NCBI GenBank assembly: GCA_009746045.1
Contig: RPFO01000090.1
Span: 320,887-384,886 of the forward strand
DNA: 64,000 nt
From: Mesostigma viride
Taxonomy: Eukaryota > Streptophyta > Mesostigmatophyceae > Mesostigmatales > Mesostigmataceae
Direction: 5' to 3'
Shown here: one piece after another, positions 38,201 to 47,354 of the stretch
How positions within the stretch are numbered: the first letter of the stretch is position 1
Layout of the letters: the number at the start of each line of letters is the position of its first letter
Notes under the pieces: generated by a model
What the model was told of the DNA's origin: nothing
Database searches by the model: none
What the model saw: only the letters and a program-made list of their open reading frames with translations
Translations under genes and position numbers: made by a program

Positions 38201-40912
38201 TGTTTAGCCACGCCCTCAGGTTTCATAGGTTCATGCCCCCCTTTTGGCATGGGTCATCATGGATGGCCCATCAGGCATGGCAGCAGGCATCGCCCCAACG
38301 GCTTCTGGTCCCTTTCCCCTGTTGATGTCGCATCTGATAATTCCACGCCTCTCATCCTGGCTGCCCTTGGTGTGTCTCGTCGCATCTAAATACTTTATCC
38401 CACCATCCGAAATCCTGCCCCCCGCGCACCCACCCACACCCACCGCTACCCACCCACAGGCGCGCGGGCGCTTGCCTACGGCATCCGCCTGAGCCGCGCC
38501 CTCACCGAGCTCGATGTCAAGTCCAACAACATACAGGACGCCCGGCTGCTGGTGGAGGCGTTCAAGGTGTGCACCATGCCGGCACTAGCCGGATTGTTAG
38601 GTGTGCCTTTGGCTAGGTGTTTGTGATGGCTGGTATCACACGCAGGACGCCCGGTTGCTGGTGGAGGCATTCAAGGTTTGTCGTTTGCTGAATAGCGCTA
38701 CAGTAGGACTACAGTAGCACTACAACTACAGTAGCACTACAGTAGCACTAGAGTAGGACTACATTAGCACTACAGTAGCACTAGAGTAGGACTACATTAG
38801 CACTAAAGTAGCAATGCAGTAACACTAGAGCAGCACTTTAGTAGCATCATAGCAGCGCTTCACTGTAGCACTACGGTAAGTCTTGGTTGTCGCAGTTGTC
38901 CATGCGCACAGGATGCCAAGCTGTTGGTGGAGGCGTTCAAGGTGGGCTCTATGCTAGCACTACCCATGGTGTTGTTGGTTGTCGCTGCATAGCCCATTGT
39001 GTTGTTCGCTAACGGTTGTGCTTGTGCACGCAAGTTGCTGGTGAGAGCCGTCAACTGTCAAGTTGTGGGCTGCCAGCATGGCTCTTGTTGGTTACGTGGT
39101 GTCTGCTGTATTCCTTTCTGCCTGGTTGTTAGTTTCTTTGTCCGGTTGTTCAATCGGTCGAGTGGCCAGGCAGATGGGTGGGCGGTCGTTCTAAGGCACA
39201 ATAGTTTGTTGGTTGAAAAGAAACTAACTTTTTTCGCTTGCACGTTCTCGTCACCATCATGTTTGCTTTTATATGCATAGCACTGTGTGTAACAAAGGAC
39301 GCGGGCAAATGAATGACCGTGTTCATACTTGTCTTTGGTGGCTTCATAGTAGAATACAAAAATTCATCCCATGTGACCTTCCATTAATTAATTAATTAAT
39401 CAACACGTAACAGCGTTACGTGAGCATGTCCTCAGTACACTCGAGGGGGATGGGATGGGATGGGATGGGATGGGATGGGATGGGATGGGATGGGATGGGA
39501 TGGGATGGGATGGGATGGGATGGGATGGGATGGGATGGGATGGGATGGGATGGGATGGGATGGGATGGGATGGGATGGGATGGGATGGGATGGGATGGGA
39601 TGGGATGGGATGGGATGGGATGGGATGGGATGGGATGGGATGGGATGGGATGGGATGGGATGGGATGGGATGGGATGGGATGGGATGGGATGGGATGGGA
39701 TGGGATGGGATGGGATGGGATGGGATGGGATGGGATGGGATGGGATGGGATGGGATGGGATGGGATGGGATGGGATGGGATGGGATGGGATGGGATGGGA
39801 TGGGATGGGATGGGATGGGATGGGATGGGATGGGATGGGATGGGATGGGATGGGATGGGATGGGATGGGATGGGATGGGATGGGATGGGATGGGATGGGA
39901 TGGGATGGGATGGGATGGGATGGGATGGGATGGGATGGGATGGGATGGGATGGGATGGGATGGGATGGGATGGGATGGGATGGGATGGGATGGGATGGGA
40001 TGGGATGGGATGGGATGGGATGGGATGGGATGGGATGGGATGGGATGGGATGGGATGGGATGGGATGGGATGGGATGGGATGGGATGGGATGGGATGGGA
40101 TGGGATGGGATGGGATGGGATGGGATGGGATGGGATGGGATGGGATGGGATGGGATGGGATGGGATGGGATGGGATGGGATGGGATGGGATGGGATGGGA
40201 TGGGATGGGATGGGATGGGATGGGATGGGATGGGATGGGATGGGATGGGATGGGATGGGATGGGATGGGATGGGATGGGATGGGATGGGATGGGATGGGA
40301 TGGGATGGGATGGGATGGGATGGGATGGGATGGGATGGGATGGGATGGGATGGGATGGGATGGGATGGGATGGGATGGGATGGGATGGGATGGGATGGGA
40401 TGGGATGGGATGGGATGGGATGGGATGGGATGGGATGGGATGGGATGGGATGGGATGGGATGGGATGGGATGGGATGGGATGGGATGGGATGGGATGGGA
40501 TGGGATGGGATGGGATGGGATGGGATGGGATGGGATGGGATGGGATGGGATGGGATGGGATGGGATGGGATGGGATGGGATGGGATGGGATGGGATGGGA
40601 TGGGATGGGATGGGATGGGAGGGATGGAGCTAGCTATCTCAGACCTAGTTACGGGGTAGTGGGCACCACGGCCCGAATCACTGTGAATGCCATACTTGGT
40701 CACACGCAGAGCCCCAACTGACTTGGGGACCTTCCATGCACCTTGCTATCCACTAACTACTTAATTAGTCAATTGCTATCCATGGACCTTACATGCAGGC
40801 GAGTGCCTCACTACGCCACGCGGACATCAGCTACAACGGTCTGCCCTTTGGCCAGGTAGAGGAGCTGCGAGACATCCACCGGAAACACCCCAAGCTGAGC
40901 ATCAACTTGTGA
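24993..40912 (+). CDS. SAM-domain leucine-rich-repeat protein, 12 exons
   Basis: Exons: 24993-25091, 25597-25685, 26336-27709, 29122-29155, 29907-29999, 30612-30667, 32010-32064, 33365-33464, 35618-35781, 36664-37852, 38460-38566, 40799-40912. All junctions are GT-AG, all phases agree, and the total is 3474 nt (1157 residues, stop TGA). Residues 1-75 are a sterile alpha motif (MDAWRWSKEDVLRWLVSLGP ... VDGACLLECSNEELRDEL ... GHRRLLRRAIEQLRA). A long Ser/Gly/Cys/His-rich linker follows (exon 3). From SVTLQDNR onward come RNase-inhibitor-type LRRs: LSLLDNHVGDVGATMLAR, LTELHLVRCLIGPQGV, LSLEGNVLGTEGSRDL, LDLSQNGFCDEACAQI, LTELDVKSNNIQDARLL and LRHADISYNGLPFGQ at the end. Exon 10 carries a Gly/Asp/Ser-rich insert of about 300 residues inside the LRRs. 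No P-loop or NACHT is visible. It is probably an intracellular protein-interaction scaffold; the partner is unknown. Confidence 0.85.
25986..26003 (+). repeat. copy of SAM-LRR exon 3 acceptor edge
   Basis: CGCAGGCGCGCCATCGA at about 25987-26003 repeats the true acceptor CGCAGGCGCGCCATTGA (26331-26347) about 344 bp upstream. The copy keeps the AG but the following frame does not continue the SAM helix. Confidence 0.7.
26069..26334. repeat. (AC)n, (CCG/CCA)n and C-run block
   Basis: About 38 bp of AC repeat, then roughly 200 bp of CCA/CCG triplets interrupted by a C-run (about 26268-26298). It ends directly at the acceptor of SAM-LRR exon 3 (26335/26336), so it may act as an overlong polypyrimidine tract. 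Confidence 0.9.
27762..28020 (+). repeat. partial copies of SAM-LRR exon 3 donor edge
   Basis: The exon 3 end and donor CTGCAGGACAACCG/GTGGGTGTGGG (27697-27720) recur as CTGCAGGGAACCGGTGTGGG (27762-27781), and in shorter form as ATGACAACCGTTGGGTGGGG (about 27866) and ATGACAACCGGCAAGTG (about 27997). Confidence 0.65.
28502..28770. repeat. ~31-bp minisatellite, about 9 copies
   Basis: Units of the form CTCGCATACAGTATGCCTCT followed by CCCCACTCTCGC, with variants, in the intron between SAM-LRR exons 3 and 4. It is preceded (28290-28420) by imperfect CCATGCCC repeats. Confidence 0.9.
29639..29667. repeat. C homopolymer run
   Basis: About 27 consecutive C bases in the intron between SAM-LRR exons 4 and 5. 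Sequence length here may be unreliable. Confidence 0.85.
30050..30290. repeat. 21-bp minisatellite, about 11 copies
   Basis: The unit TTGTTGCATGTGATGGGCGCA, with C/T and A/G variants, starts about 50 bp after the donor of SAM-LRR exon 5 (30000). A 21-bp period keeps frames open on both strands without coding meaning. Confidence 0.9.
30760..31045 (+). mobile_element. possible tRNA-derived SINE
   Basis: GGTCCTGTGTTCGAATCCTGGTA (around 30828-30850; quoted core TGTTCGAATCC) matches a Pol III B box, preceded by a tRNA-like 3' half and followed by about 200 bp of unrelated body. A clear A box and target duplications were not found, so the call is weak. It lies in the intron between SAM-LRR exons 6 and 7. 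Confidence 0.3.
32093..32707. repeat. 61-bp satellite with embedded CCCTAAA repeats
   Basis: Ten head-to-tail units with a period of exactly 61 bp start at 32093. Each carries about 40 bp of unique sequence beginning TTGTCATTATCGACCCTCC and ends with three CCCTAAA-type units. The array begins 29 bp after the donor of SAM-LRR exon 7 (32065). Differences between units are few (AATAAACCC/AGTAAACCC, CAGC/CATC). CCCTAAA is the Arabidopsis-type telomere repeat common in green plants and many algae. Confidence 0.95.
34075..34290. repeat. ~36-bp tandem repeat, 6 copies
   Basis: Units CAGAAACGTTGACTATTGAA followed by ATTGCGTACTCTTAT, the outer copies slightly diverged, in the intron between SAM-LRR exons 8 and 9. 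Confidence 0.9.
36225..36325. repeat. 21-bp repeat (GTTGTTGTGCTGCCCACCCAC)
   Basis: Four to five imperfect copies of GTTGTTGTGCTGCCCACCC in the intron before SAM-LRR exon 10 (36664). Confidence 0.8.
38646..38675 (+). other. candidate 30-nt microexon 11b of SAM-LRR gene
   Basis: After GCAG, thirty nucleotides encode DARLLVEAFK and end at a GT donor, with phase 0 on both sides. They copy the last 30 nt of exon 11 (38537-38566) with two silent or near-silent changes. Splicing here between exon 11 and exon 12 would add ten residues without shifting the frame. Use in mRNA is unproven. Confidence 0.6.
38697..38875. repeat. (CAGTAGCACTA)n-like repeat
   Basis: Irregular copies of ACTACAGTAGC/ACTAGAGTAGG lie between the two candidate microexons in the last intron of the SAM-LRR gene. 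Confidence 0.85.
38912..38941 (+). other. candidate 30-nt microexon 11c of SAM-LRR gene
   Basis: A second copy after CACAG encodes DAKLLVEAFK and ends at GTGGGC. It is also phase 0 at both ends. A third, decayed relative (AAGTTGCTGGTGAGAGCCGT) lies near 39030 and has lost the pattern. The tandem series is 5' to 3': exon 11, 11b, 11c, relic. Confidence 0.6.
39383..40728 (-). mobile_element. LINE C 3' end split by a (GGGAT)n array
   Basis: Left part 39383-39445 has the (TTAA)n tail and hairpin CACGTAAC-AGC-GTTACGTG (39404-39422), then GAGCATGTCCTCAGT. Right part 40623-40728 continues the LINE C 3' sequence (CTATCTCAGACCTAGTTACG, GGGCACCACGGCCCGAATCA). In the intact copy at 48419 these parts are joined by GGGATGGAATGGATGG, which is where the array sits here. 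Confidence 0.8.
39446..40622. repeat. (GGGAT)n satellite, about 235 units
   Basis: An uninterrupted pentanucleotide array of roughly 1.17 kb without visible variants, in the last intron of the SAM-LRR gene. All three forward frames and one reverse frame stay open only because of the 5-bp period. The uniformity points to recent expansion. Confidence 0.97.
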
Positions 40913-42890
40913 AGCTGGTCCACCCGGGCCCCCGTCAGGAACAACCGACCTCCAGCATCAACACAGGCAAGACACAGCTGCCAACACCAACATGAGCATG
41001 CAGGACATAGCATTACGGGGGCTTCATGCACAGCTCACCATGTCCGATGTCTTCAAGATGCCCGAATCATGAGTTTCAAGCTTAAGATATTCAAGTAGAT
41101 AACACTAATGTGAGATATAAAGATTGTTAGACTTGTGAGTGAGAACTGATCATTAACAAACGTCTCGATAATGTCATGGCCGTTTATGTCTCATGATTTC
41201 CCAGGTGGACTGGCATGATGCTCAGCAAGCCGGCTAGATACAGAAACCCTGTCCAGTCCAAAGAGGAAGTTCCTGAAGGGTCCTCCGTAACATGTGTGAA
41301 AATTTCCAACCAGCTTTCCTCGCAATTGAAAATGCACTTAGCGACTAAACCAGCCGCACTTGGCGGTGATTCAAATCTGGAGCAAGCCATGAAAGTGTGA
41401 TACTGGGTATCACTGTGGACCTAGCCTCTGCACGCACTGTCCGCCTTGTCACAATTAGGAAGTCGTCTGTGGTGGTGGTCTGTGGTCGGTGGCCGTTGCA
41501 AACCGCGTGGAAGCATGGGGAAAGGCCGCTATAAATCGCGGGGAGGCACTAAGGCTCTCACAGCTCGACCGGAAGTCCCTACTCTCGCATGCATGGATAA
41601 CTGGCGCCAATATGGAGGCCATGTATGAAATTTATTAGCTGTCAAACATTCAAATTACATGAGTTAGAAGAGCATTTCCTCACATCAGTCTACGTGTAAA
41701 TTCAGTAATTAATCAATTCCTCTCCTGTCTGATAAGTACTGGCTTGAGCAAATGAGGCATTACACGCGGTTGAAAGCTTATAGTGAGATCTCATGCCGTC
41801 TGCGAAATATCCACCGCTGTCGCCTGAGTGCATATGGATTACAAAAGTGGCAGCGATGATTTACCCGTGCGTACACGTTACAATCGCATGATAGAAAGAA
41901 GAAACCCAAATCCTTCGGCGAGGGGTCGCCCCCGCGGCGAAGTCTGCTAGTATTGTAGGCGGTTTCTTTGCTTGCATGCAGCCGCATATGGATGCCGGCT
42001 TTACTACGAACCTTTTGGATCCCCGTCTGCTTAAGAGCGCGAGTATATTCGGCCGCCCTAAAGCAACAAGGTGAAATTAGTTGCATATCCCTATGCAATC
42101 CGGCGACCGCTACCCTACATCCGCAGGCTGGCAGTTGCTTGGCAAACGAATGAGAAGTCGGATCTATGCGCGCGATATTCATCTTGATTGTGTCGATGCA
42201 GAGGACAAACCACTGCCAGCTCCGTAGCCATCCGAGGTGACCAACCCCAGCGCCACCCGAGGTGACGGTGGCCAAGAGCTGAAACAACATGCGTTGCGGT
42301 GTGCTACGAGAATACGTATGACGCGCCGTGCTCGACTCGGTGCCGACGTAGTGTTTACGTAACATCCTGGCAGTGACACCCCAGCGTGAAACAAATCACT
42401 CCTTCAGAAGTCACGACTCCCCCGTCGCTCATGATGTCGAGCCTGGGCGGCGTGGGAAACAACAACAACAATGTCGAGCCTATACGGACGCTTACTTTTG
42501 AGGTGCGGGGGTCATTACGCGTGGACTTTCCGGACATACAAAGGTCGGAGTGCTGAGTACCATGCACTTGGAGTGAACTTTGCGGATTCTAGACACTTGG
42601 CTTCAGGCATGTCCCGGGAAAGGCCCACGTGAGCGGGCGATCATTGCATCGATCGCAAAAGCAGAGTGAGAGGCCCAATATTAAAAACCTCCCACTTCTT
42701 GGACATACGCGGCCTGACCTGAGCACTTGCTTTCATGAGACTGGGCATGGGAAAATGCGCGAACGCCTTTGGTAAGCAGATAAATCCATAATAATAATAC
42801 TTTTCACGGGTTTTCCTCGTGGTTTTTGGCCTCAAACCAGTGCCGCGGAAGTGCGTGAGGCCCTCCCAAACCGTCGCATCTGCGAATAGC
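40913..42890. other. intergenic, no gene seen
   Basis: It follows the SAM-LRR stop codon and leads into the chorismate lyase gene on the same strand. The only clear structure is the micro-retroinsertion at 42434-42481. No open frame in it resembles a known protein. Confidence 0.5.
42434..42481 (+). mobile_element. micro-retroinsertion, 26 nt
   Basis: ATGTCGAGCCT occurs at 42434-42444 and 42471-42481 and flanks only 26 nt, GGGCGGCGTGGGAAAC plus (AAC)n. The insert equals the 3' end of the longer copy at 6582-6692. This is the shortest of the four copies in the window. Confidence 0.75.
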
Positions 42891-45800
42891 ATGACGCGAA
42901 CAACTCTATCTAGCCGTAGCTCTTCTAGCATCTGCGCTGCTAGGGTTCCCTCCGTCAGCGCCACGAACGCTTTATCTTCTGTGCACAACTATCCACGCGC
43001 TGCTGGTAGTCGCCACCAACGGAGTTTGCGAGCGGCGACTTGGTTTGGCCGGGGGGTTCGACGAGACTCGATTCCTAGTTTAGGCTTTCCTAGTTTGCGG
43101 GTTAAAGGGATTAAACAATACAGTCGTCCCTCTCTCTCTGATGTCAGACGTGTGCTTGCCCATGAAGAAGAGTCAAACGCACAGCCGACTTCCGATTACA
43201 ACTGGTACCGGTTGGACCCGAGCTGGGAGGTGCGTCTAGGAAGCCTGATGCGTGTATTGTTTGCCGCACAGATACTTGGAGGCGGTTTCTTTCATGGCCT
43301 GAACAGTGATGGGCGTGACGGCATGTGTGCTGGATTCGCGCACCCACGGTATGTGCTCCATGATGCTAGCATGCATGCATATGCCTGCGGTGACAGACCT
43401 TCTGTAGCTGCGTTATTTCGACCTGATCGCAGGCTACAGAAGAGATGGCGATGCGCACGGGTATCACGCGCCACCTGATATCGCCTGCGTGGCGCGTGCT
43501 GCTGCTGAGCGACGGCTCCACCACACGTCACCTGCAGCTGCTGACGGACATTGAGGTGAAGGTGGACCTGGTACAGATGGCGGAAATAGGGTATAGCACC
43601 GAGACGCTGCCGGGCTTCGCCAAAGTGGTGAAGGGTCCGAGGCTGCAGCGACAGGTACGTGGCAGCATGTCAACCGCTCTGGGGTTGTGGGGTTCGGGCT
43701 TCTGTAGTTCTGTGGTTCTACTCGTATGGTCCCATGGTCCTGTGCTTCTAGGCCTTGCTGTTCGGGCATTATGGTTCCATAGGGGTGGGGCAGTTAGGTG
43801 GGTGGGTGGTGGGGTGGTGGGGTGGTGGGGTGGTGGGGTGGTGGGGTGGTGGGGTGGTGGGGTGGTGGGTGGTGGGGTGGTGGGTGGTGGGTGGTGGGTG
43901 GGGGGTGGTGGGGTGGTGGGGTGGTGGTGGGTGGTGGGTGGTGGGGTGGTGGGGTGGTGGTGGTGGGTGGTGGGGTGGTGGGGTGGTGGGGTGGTGGGTG
44001 GTGGGGTGGTGGGGTGGTGGGGTGGTGGGGTGGTGGGGGTGGTGGGTGGTGGGGTGGTGGGGTGGTGGGGTGGTGGGTGGTGGGGTGGTGGGGTGGTGGG
44101 TGGTGGGGTGGTGGGTGGTGGGGTGGTGGTGTGGGTGGTGGGTGGTGGGGTGGTGGGGTGGTGGGGTGGTGGGTGGTGGGGTGGTGGGGTGGTGGGGTGG
44201 TGGGTGGTGGGGTGGTGGGGTGGTGGGTGGTGGGTGGGGTGGTGGGGTGGTGGGTGTGGGTGGTGGGGTGGTGGGGTGGTGGGGTGGTGGGTGGTGGGTG
44301 TGGTGGTGGTGGTGGTGGGTGGTGGGGTGGTGGGTGGTGGGGTGGTGGGTGGTGGGTGGTGGGGTGGTGGGTGGTGGGTGGTGGGGTGGTGGGGTGGTGG
44401 GGTGGTGGTGGGGTGGTGGGGTGGTGGGGTGGTGGTGGGGTGGTGGGGTGGTGGGGTGGTGGGGTGGGTGGTGGTGGTGGGGTGGGGGGTGGGGTGGGGG
44501 GTGGGGTGGTGGGGTGGTGGGGTGGTGGGGTGGTGGGTGGTGGGTGGTGGGGTGGTGGGGTGGTGGGGTGGTGGGGTGGTGGGTGGTGGGGTGGTGGGGT
44601 GGTGGGTGGTGGGGTGGTGGGTGGTGGGTGGTGGGGTGTGGGGTGGTGGGGTGGTGGGTGGTGGGTGGGGGTGGTGGGGTGGTGGGGTGGTGGGGTGGTG
44701 GGTTGGTGGGTTGGTGGGTTGGTGGGGTGGTGGGGTGGTGGGGTGGTGGGGTGGTGGGTGGTGGGGTGGTGGGTGGTGGGGTGGTGGGTGGTGGGTGGTG
44801 GGGTGGGGTGGTGGGGTGGTGGGGTGGTGGGGTGGTGGGGTGGTGGGGTGGTGGGTGGTGGTGGTGGGGTGGTGGGGTGGTGGGTGGTGGTGGGGTGGTG
44901 GGGTGGTGGGTGGTGGGGTGGTGGTGGTGGTGGGTGGTGGGGTGGTGGGTGGTGGGGTGGTGGGTGGTGGCGCGCTGGCGTGGGGCATGGGGGCGTGGGG
45001 GGGGGGGGGGGGATGGTGGGGTGAGGTGGGGGGGGACGAGGGGCGGGGGGCGGGGGGCCGGGGGGCGGGGGGCCGGGGGGCCGGGGGGCGGGGGGGGGGG
45101 GCGGGGGGCGGGGGGGGCGGGGCGGGGGGCGGGGGCGGGGGGGGGCGGGGGGCGGGGGGCGGGGGGCGGGGGGGCGGGGGGGCGGGGGCGGGCGGGGGCG
45201 GGGGCGGGGGGGCGGGGGGCGGCGGGGGCGGGGGCGGGGGGCGGGGGCGGGGGGGCGGGGCGGGGGCGGGGGGGGGGGGGCGGGGGGGCGGGGGGCGGGG
45301 CGGGGGGGGGGCGGGGGCGGGGGGCGGAGGGGCGGGGCGGGGGGGCGGGGGCGGGGGGCGGGGGCGGGGGGCGGGGGGCGGGGGCGGGGGGCGGGGGGCG
45401 GGGGGCCGGGGGGCCGGGGGCGGGGGGGGCCGGGGGGCGGGGGCCCGGGCGGCGGGCGGCGGGCGGGGGGCGGGGGCCTGGGGGGGGGGGGCACAACGGA
45501 TGACACACAATTTGTTTTAGCATCTGGCCTCCCCCCCCGCTCACACCCCTACCCTTTGTGTTTGTGTGTGTGCTCACAGGTCCTGCTTCGCAGCACGGCC
45601 ACGCAGCAAGTGTTAAGTAGCGCACTGAGCGCACCATGAAACTGCAAATGCTGGCCTTACTCTGGACCCTCCCTATCCTTTTATTATTGTTATTATTATT
45701 ATTATTATTATTTGATAGTACATCGAGCTTACAAAAAGGCCATTATATATTGAGAGTTACTAAGACCTTACCTTCCTCCCCCCCACCCCCGATTGTGTGA

Positions 45801-47354
45801 GTGCCCCCGCAGGTCTTCCTCCGCAGCGCGGGCGACGGCGAGGCGCTGCTCTATGCCACCTCCTGGTGGGCCATCGACAACGCGCGGGGGTACCTCAAGG
45901 ACGTGAACAAGCCCATCTGGGCAAGCCTGGAAATGTTGCGCACGGACATCTACCGAAGCATCGGCCGGTTGTACTACGGCGACAATGACGAGCTCAGCAA
46001 GTGGGTGATCGTCTCTAATGAAGTGTGCTACCGTTCTTGTGAGGGATTAAAGGGTTGTTTCATGGCAGCAATGGCGACCATGATGGCAATGACGAGCCCA
46101 GCAAGTGGGTGCGGAACGATTGTACCTTATCTGTTAAGGATGTGTGTTATATAAGGGTTTGTGTAATGGAGATATGGACAACCTCAGCCTTCTTAGCTCA
46201 TGAAGGATACCCAATGTGTGTGCCACAGTTGTTAGGGAATAGGGGATGTGTGTGTTATGAGGGGATCTATTATTTCGACAGCAGCGAGCTCACTAAGCTA
46301 GTGGGTGCTTTGGTTGAATTTTCAACACAGCCAGAGGCTGTCCATGCGCCCTCCTAGGTACCTAGGGACGAGTATACCTCGTCGGATCGCTAGCATAATA
46401 CTGTATTATATTCTCTCATATAAAACTGTATTATATTCACTCATATAATAGTGTATTATATTCGCTCATATAATACTGTATTATATGTGTTCTGCTTGCG
46501 TGGTTCTAGCAGGATTGATACCAGGTGGGGTGCTAGAGGGATGTATAACATTGGGATGCACTTTTCAGTCATTTTTGCTGCAACTACGGTGGTAAGGAGA
46601 TGGTAGTTGGGTGGGATGGAGCCTAGGAGGTTATGATCTAGTAGAATTCATCTAGTAGAATTCTTACATCGGAATGATGGTTGGGTGCAATTGCACCATG
46701 CATGCCTATGGGACGCGTGTCAAGGCCGGACGTGACATGCAACGCATCCACATCAATTGTACAATATGGCGGGGGTAGACCCGAGGGATTCCGGAGAGAT
46801 TCAAGTGCCCGGTGCATTCAATCAAGGAAAGGTCATGAGGGGCAAGCACTGGCTGTATTGCGAGGGGTCGCCTAAATTAATGAATGCACACGAGTGCGTC
46901 ACGTGGGTCTCCATAAAATGAACCGTGAACCTCTAATACGCTAGTGGTTTGCCCGTCGCAGTGGACAGGGTGGTGCACTGGGCGGGTGTGGCCAGTGCCT
47001 GCTGGGTCGCGAGCTGTGTGCATTAGCTAGCCAGTAAGGAGCTTGGCACATAACAAAGGCAATTTTGACCAAGTAATATATACTTGGTCAACTGAACAAG
47101 CCCTTACTTGGTCAACTGAACAAGTGACTGCCTCTTACCGATCATTACTACTCAATGGACAACTGAACAAGCTCCTTGACTGTCCACTCCCTTCACTATT
47201 TGTGCTGATGTGATGCAGGGCCTTTGGGTACCCAGGCCCATTCTGGGCGCGGCACTACGTTTTCTGGCACGACGGAGCACCCATCACTGTCATCTACGAA
47301 GTCTTCTCGAATAAGCTTGAGAAGTATTTGGGCCCAGCTCAACCGCAGCCGTAG
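42891..47354 (+). CDS. chorismate lyase (UbiC/Ycf21 family), plastid-targeted
   Basis: Four exons with matching phases: 42891-43229, 43433-43654, 45813-46000, 47219-47354 (stop TAG); 885 nt, 294 residues. The family removes pyruvate from chorismate to give 4-hydroxybenzoate, a quinone precursor. Family signatures in order: WRVLLLSDGSTTRHLQLL, GPRLQRQ/VFLRS, LLYATSWWAIDNA, PIWASLEMLRTDIYRSIG, PFWARHYVFWHDGAPIT and YEVFSNKLEKYLG at the end. Residues 1 to about 95 are Ser/Arg/Ala-rich with few acids, like a chloroplast transit peptide. ATG 42891 is chosen because it opens that stretch; ATG 42819 is in frame and possible. In red algae the homologue (ycf21) is plastid-encoded, so this nuclear copy fits endosymbiotic transfer. 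Intron 2 is 2158 bp and mostly G-rich repeat. Confidence 0.85.
43790..45492. repeat. G-rich low-complexity block, two parts
   Basis: About 1.2 kb of irregular GGGGTGGT/GGGTGGT units (43790-44968) is followed after a short break by about 0.5 kb of GGGGCGGGG-type sequence (45000-45492). It fills most of intron 2 of the chorismate lyase gene, with G on the transcribed RNA. Many runs of four or more G could form quadruplexes. The large apparent reading frames across it are artefacts. Confidence 0.95.
45580..45650 (+). repeat. decoy copy of chorismate lyase exon 3 start
   Basis: CTCACAG/GTCCTGCTTCGCAGCACGG (junction at 45580/45581) mirrors the true exon 3 start CCCGCAG/GTCTTCCTCCGCAGCGCGG (45812/45813), 232 bp upstream. 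The copy retains AG and frame for about 12 codons (VLLRSTATQQVL), then reaches a stop at 45636. Using it would truncate the enzyme. Confidence 0.75.
45685..45716. repeat. (TTA)n microsatellite
   Basis: Short ATT/TTA triplet run in intron 2 of the chorismate lyase gene. Confidence 0.8.
46083..46117 (+). repeat. copy of chorismate lyase exon 3 end
   Basis: GGCAATGACGAGCCCAGCAAGTGGGTG repeats the true exon 3 end and donor GACAATGACGAGCTCAGCAA/GTGGGTG (45981-46007); the core shared words are AATGACGAG and CAGCAAGTGGGTG. A weaker third copy (AGCGAGCTCACTAAG) is near 46281. Both lie in intron 3. Confidence 0.75.
46395..46482. repeat. ~30-bp AT-rich repeat, 3-4 copies
   Basis: TACTGTATTATATTC plus CTCATATAA units, slightly varied, in intron 3 of the chorismate lyase gene. 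Confidence 0.85.
46865..46915 (-). mobile_element. LINE C tail relic
   Basis: TTAATGAATGCACACGAGTG followed by CGTCACGTGGGTC resembles the LINE C tail and hairpin, but the left arm of the hairpin has decayed. It is in intron 3 of the chorismate lyase gene. Confidence 0.4.

Noticed and set aside
39420-40721. Very long open frames across the (GGGAT)n array on both strands
   Set aside because: A 5-bp period keeps every frame free of stops; the repeat lies in an intron and within a LINE 3' end.
43445-45637. Several 400-690 codon frames, Gly/Trp-rich or Pro/His-rich
   Set aside because: They arise from the G-rich repeat block; exon 2 of the chorismate lyase gene ends at 43654 with a good donor and the true continuation is at 45813.
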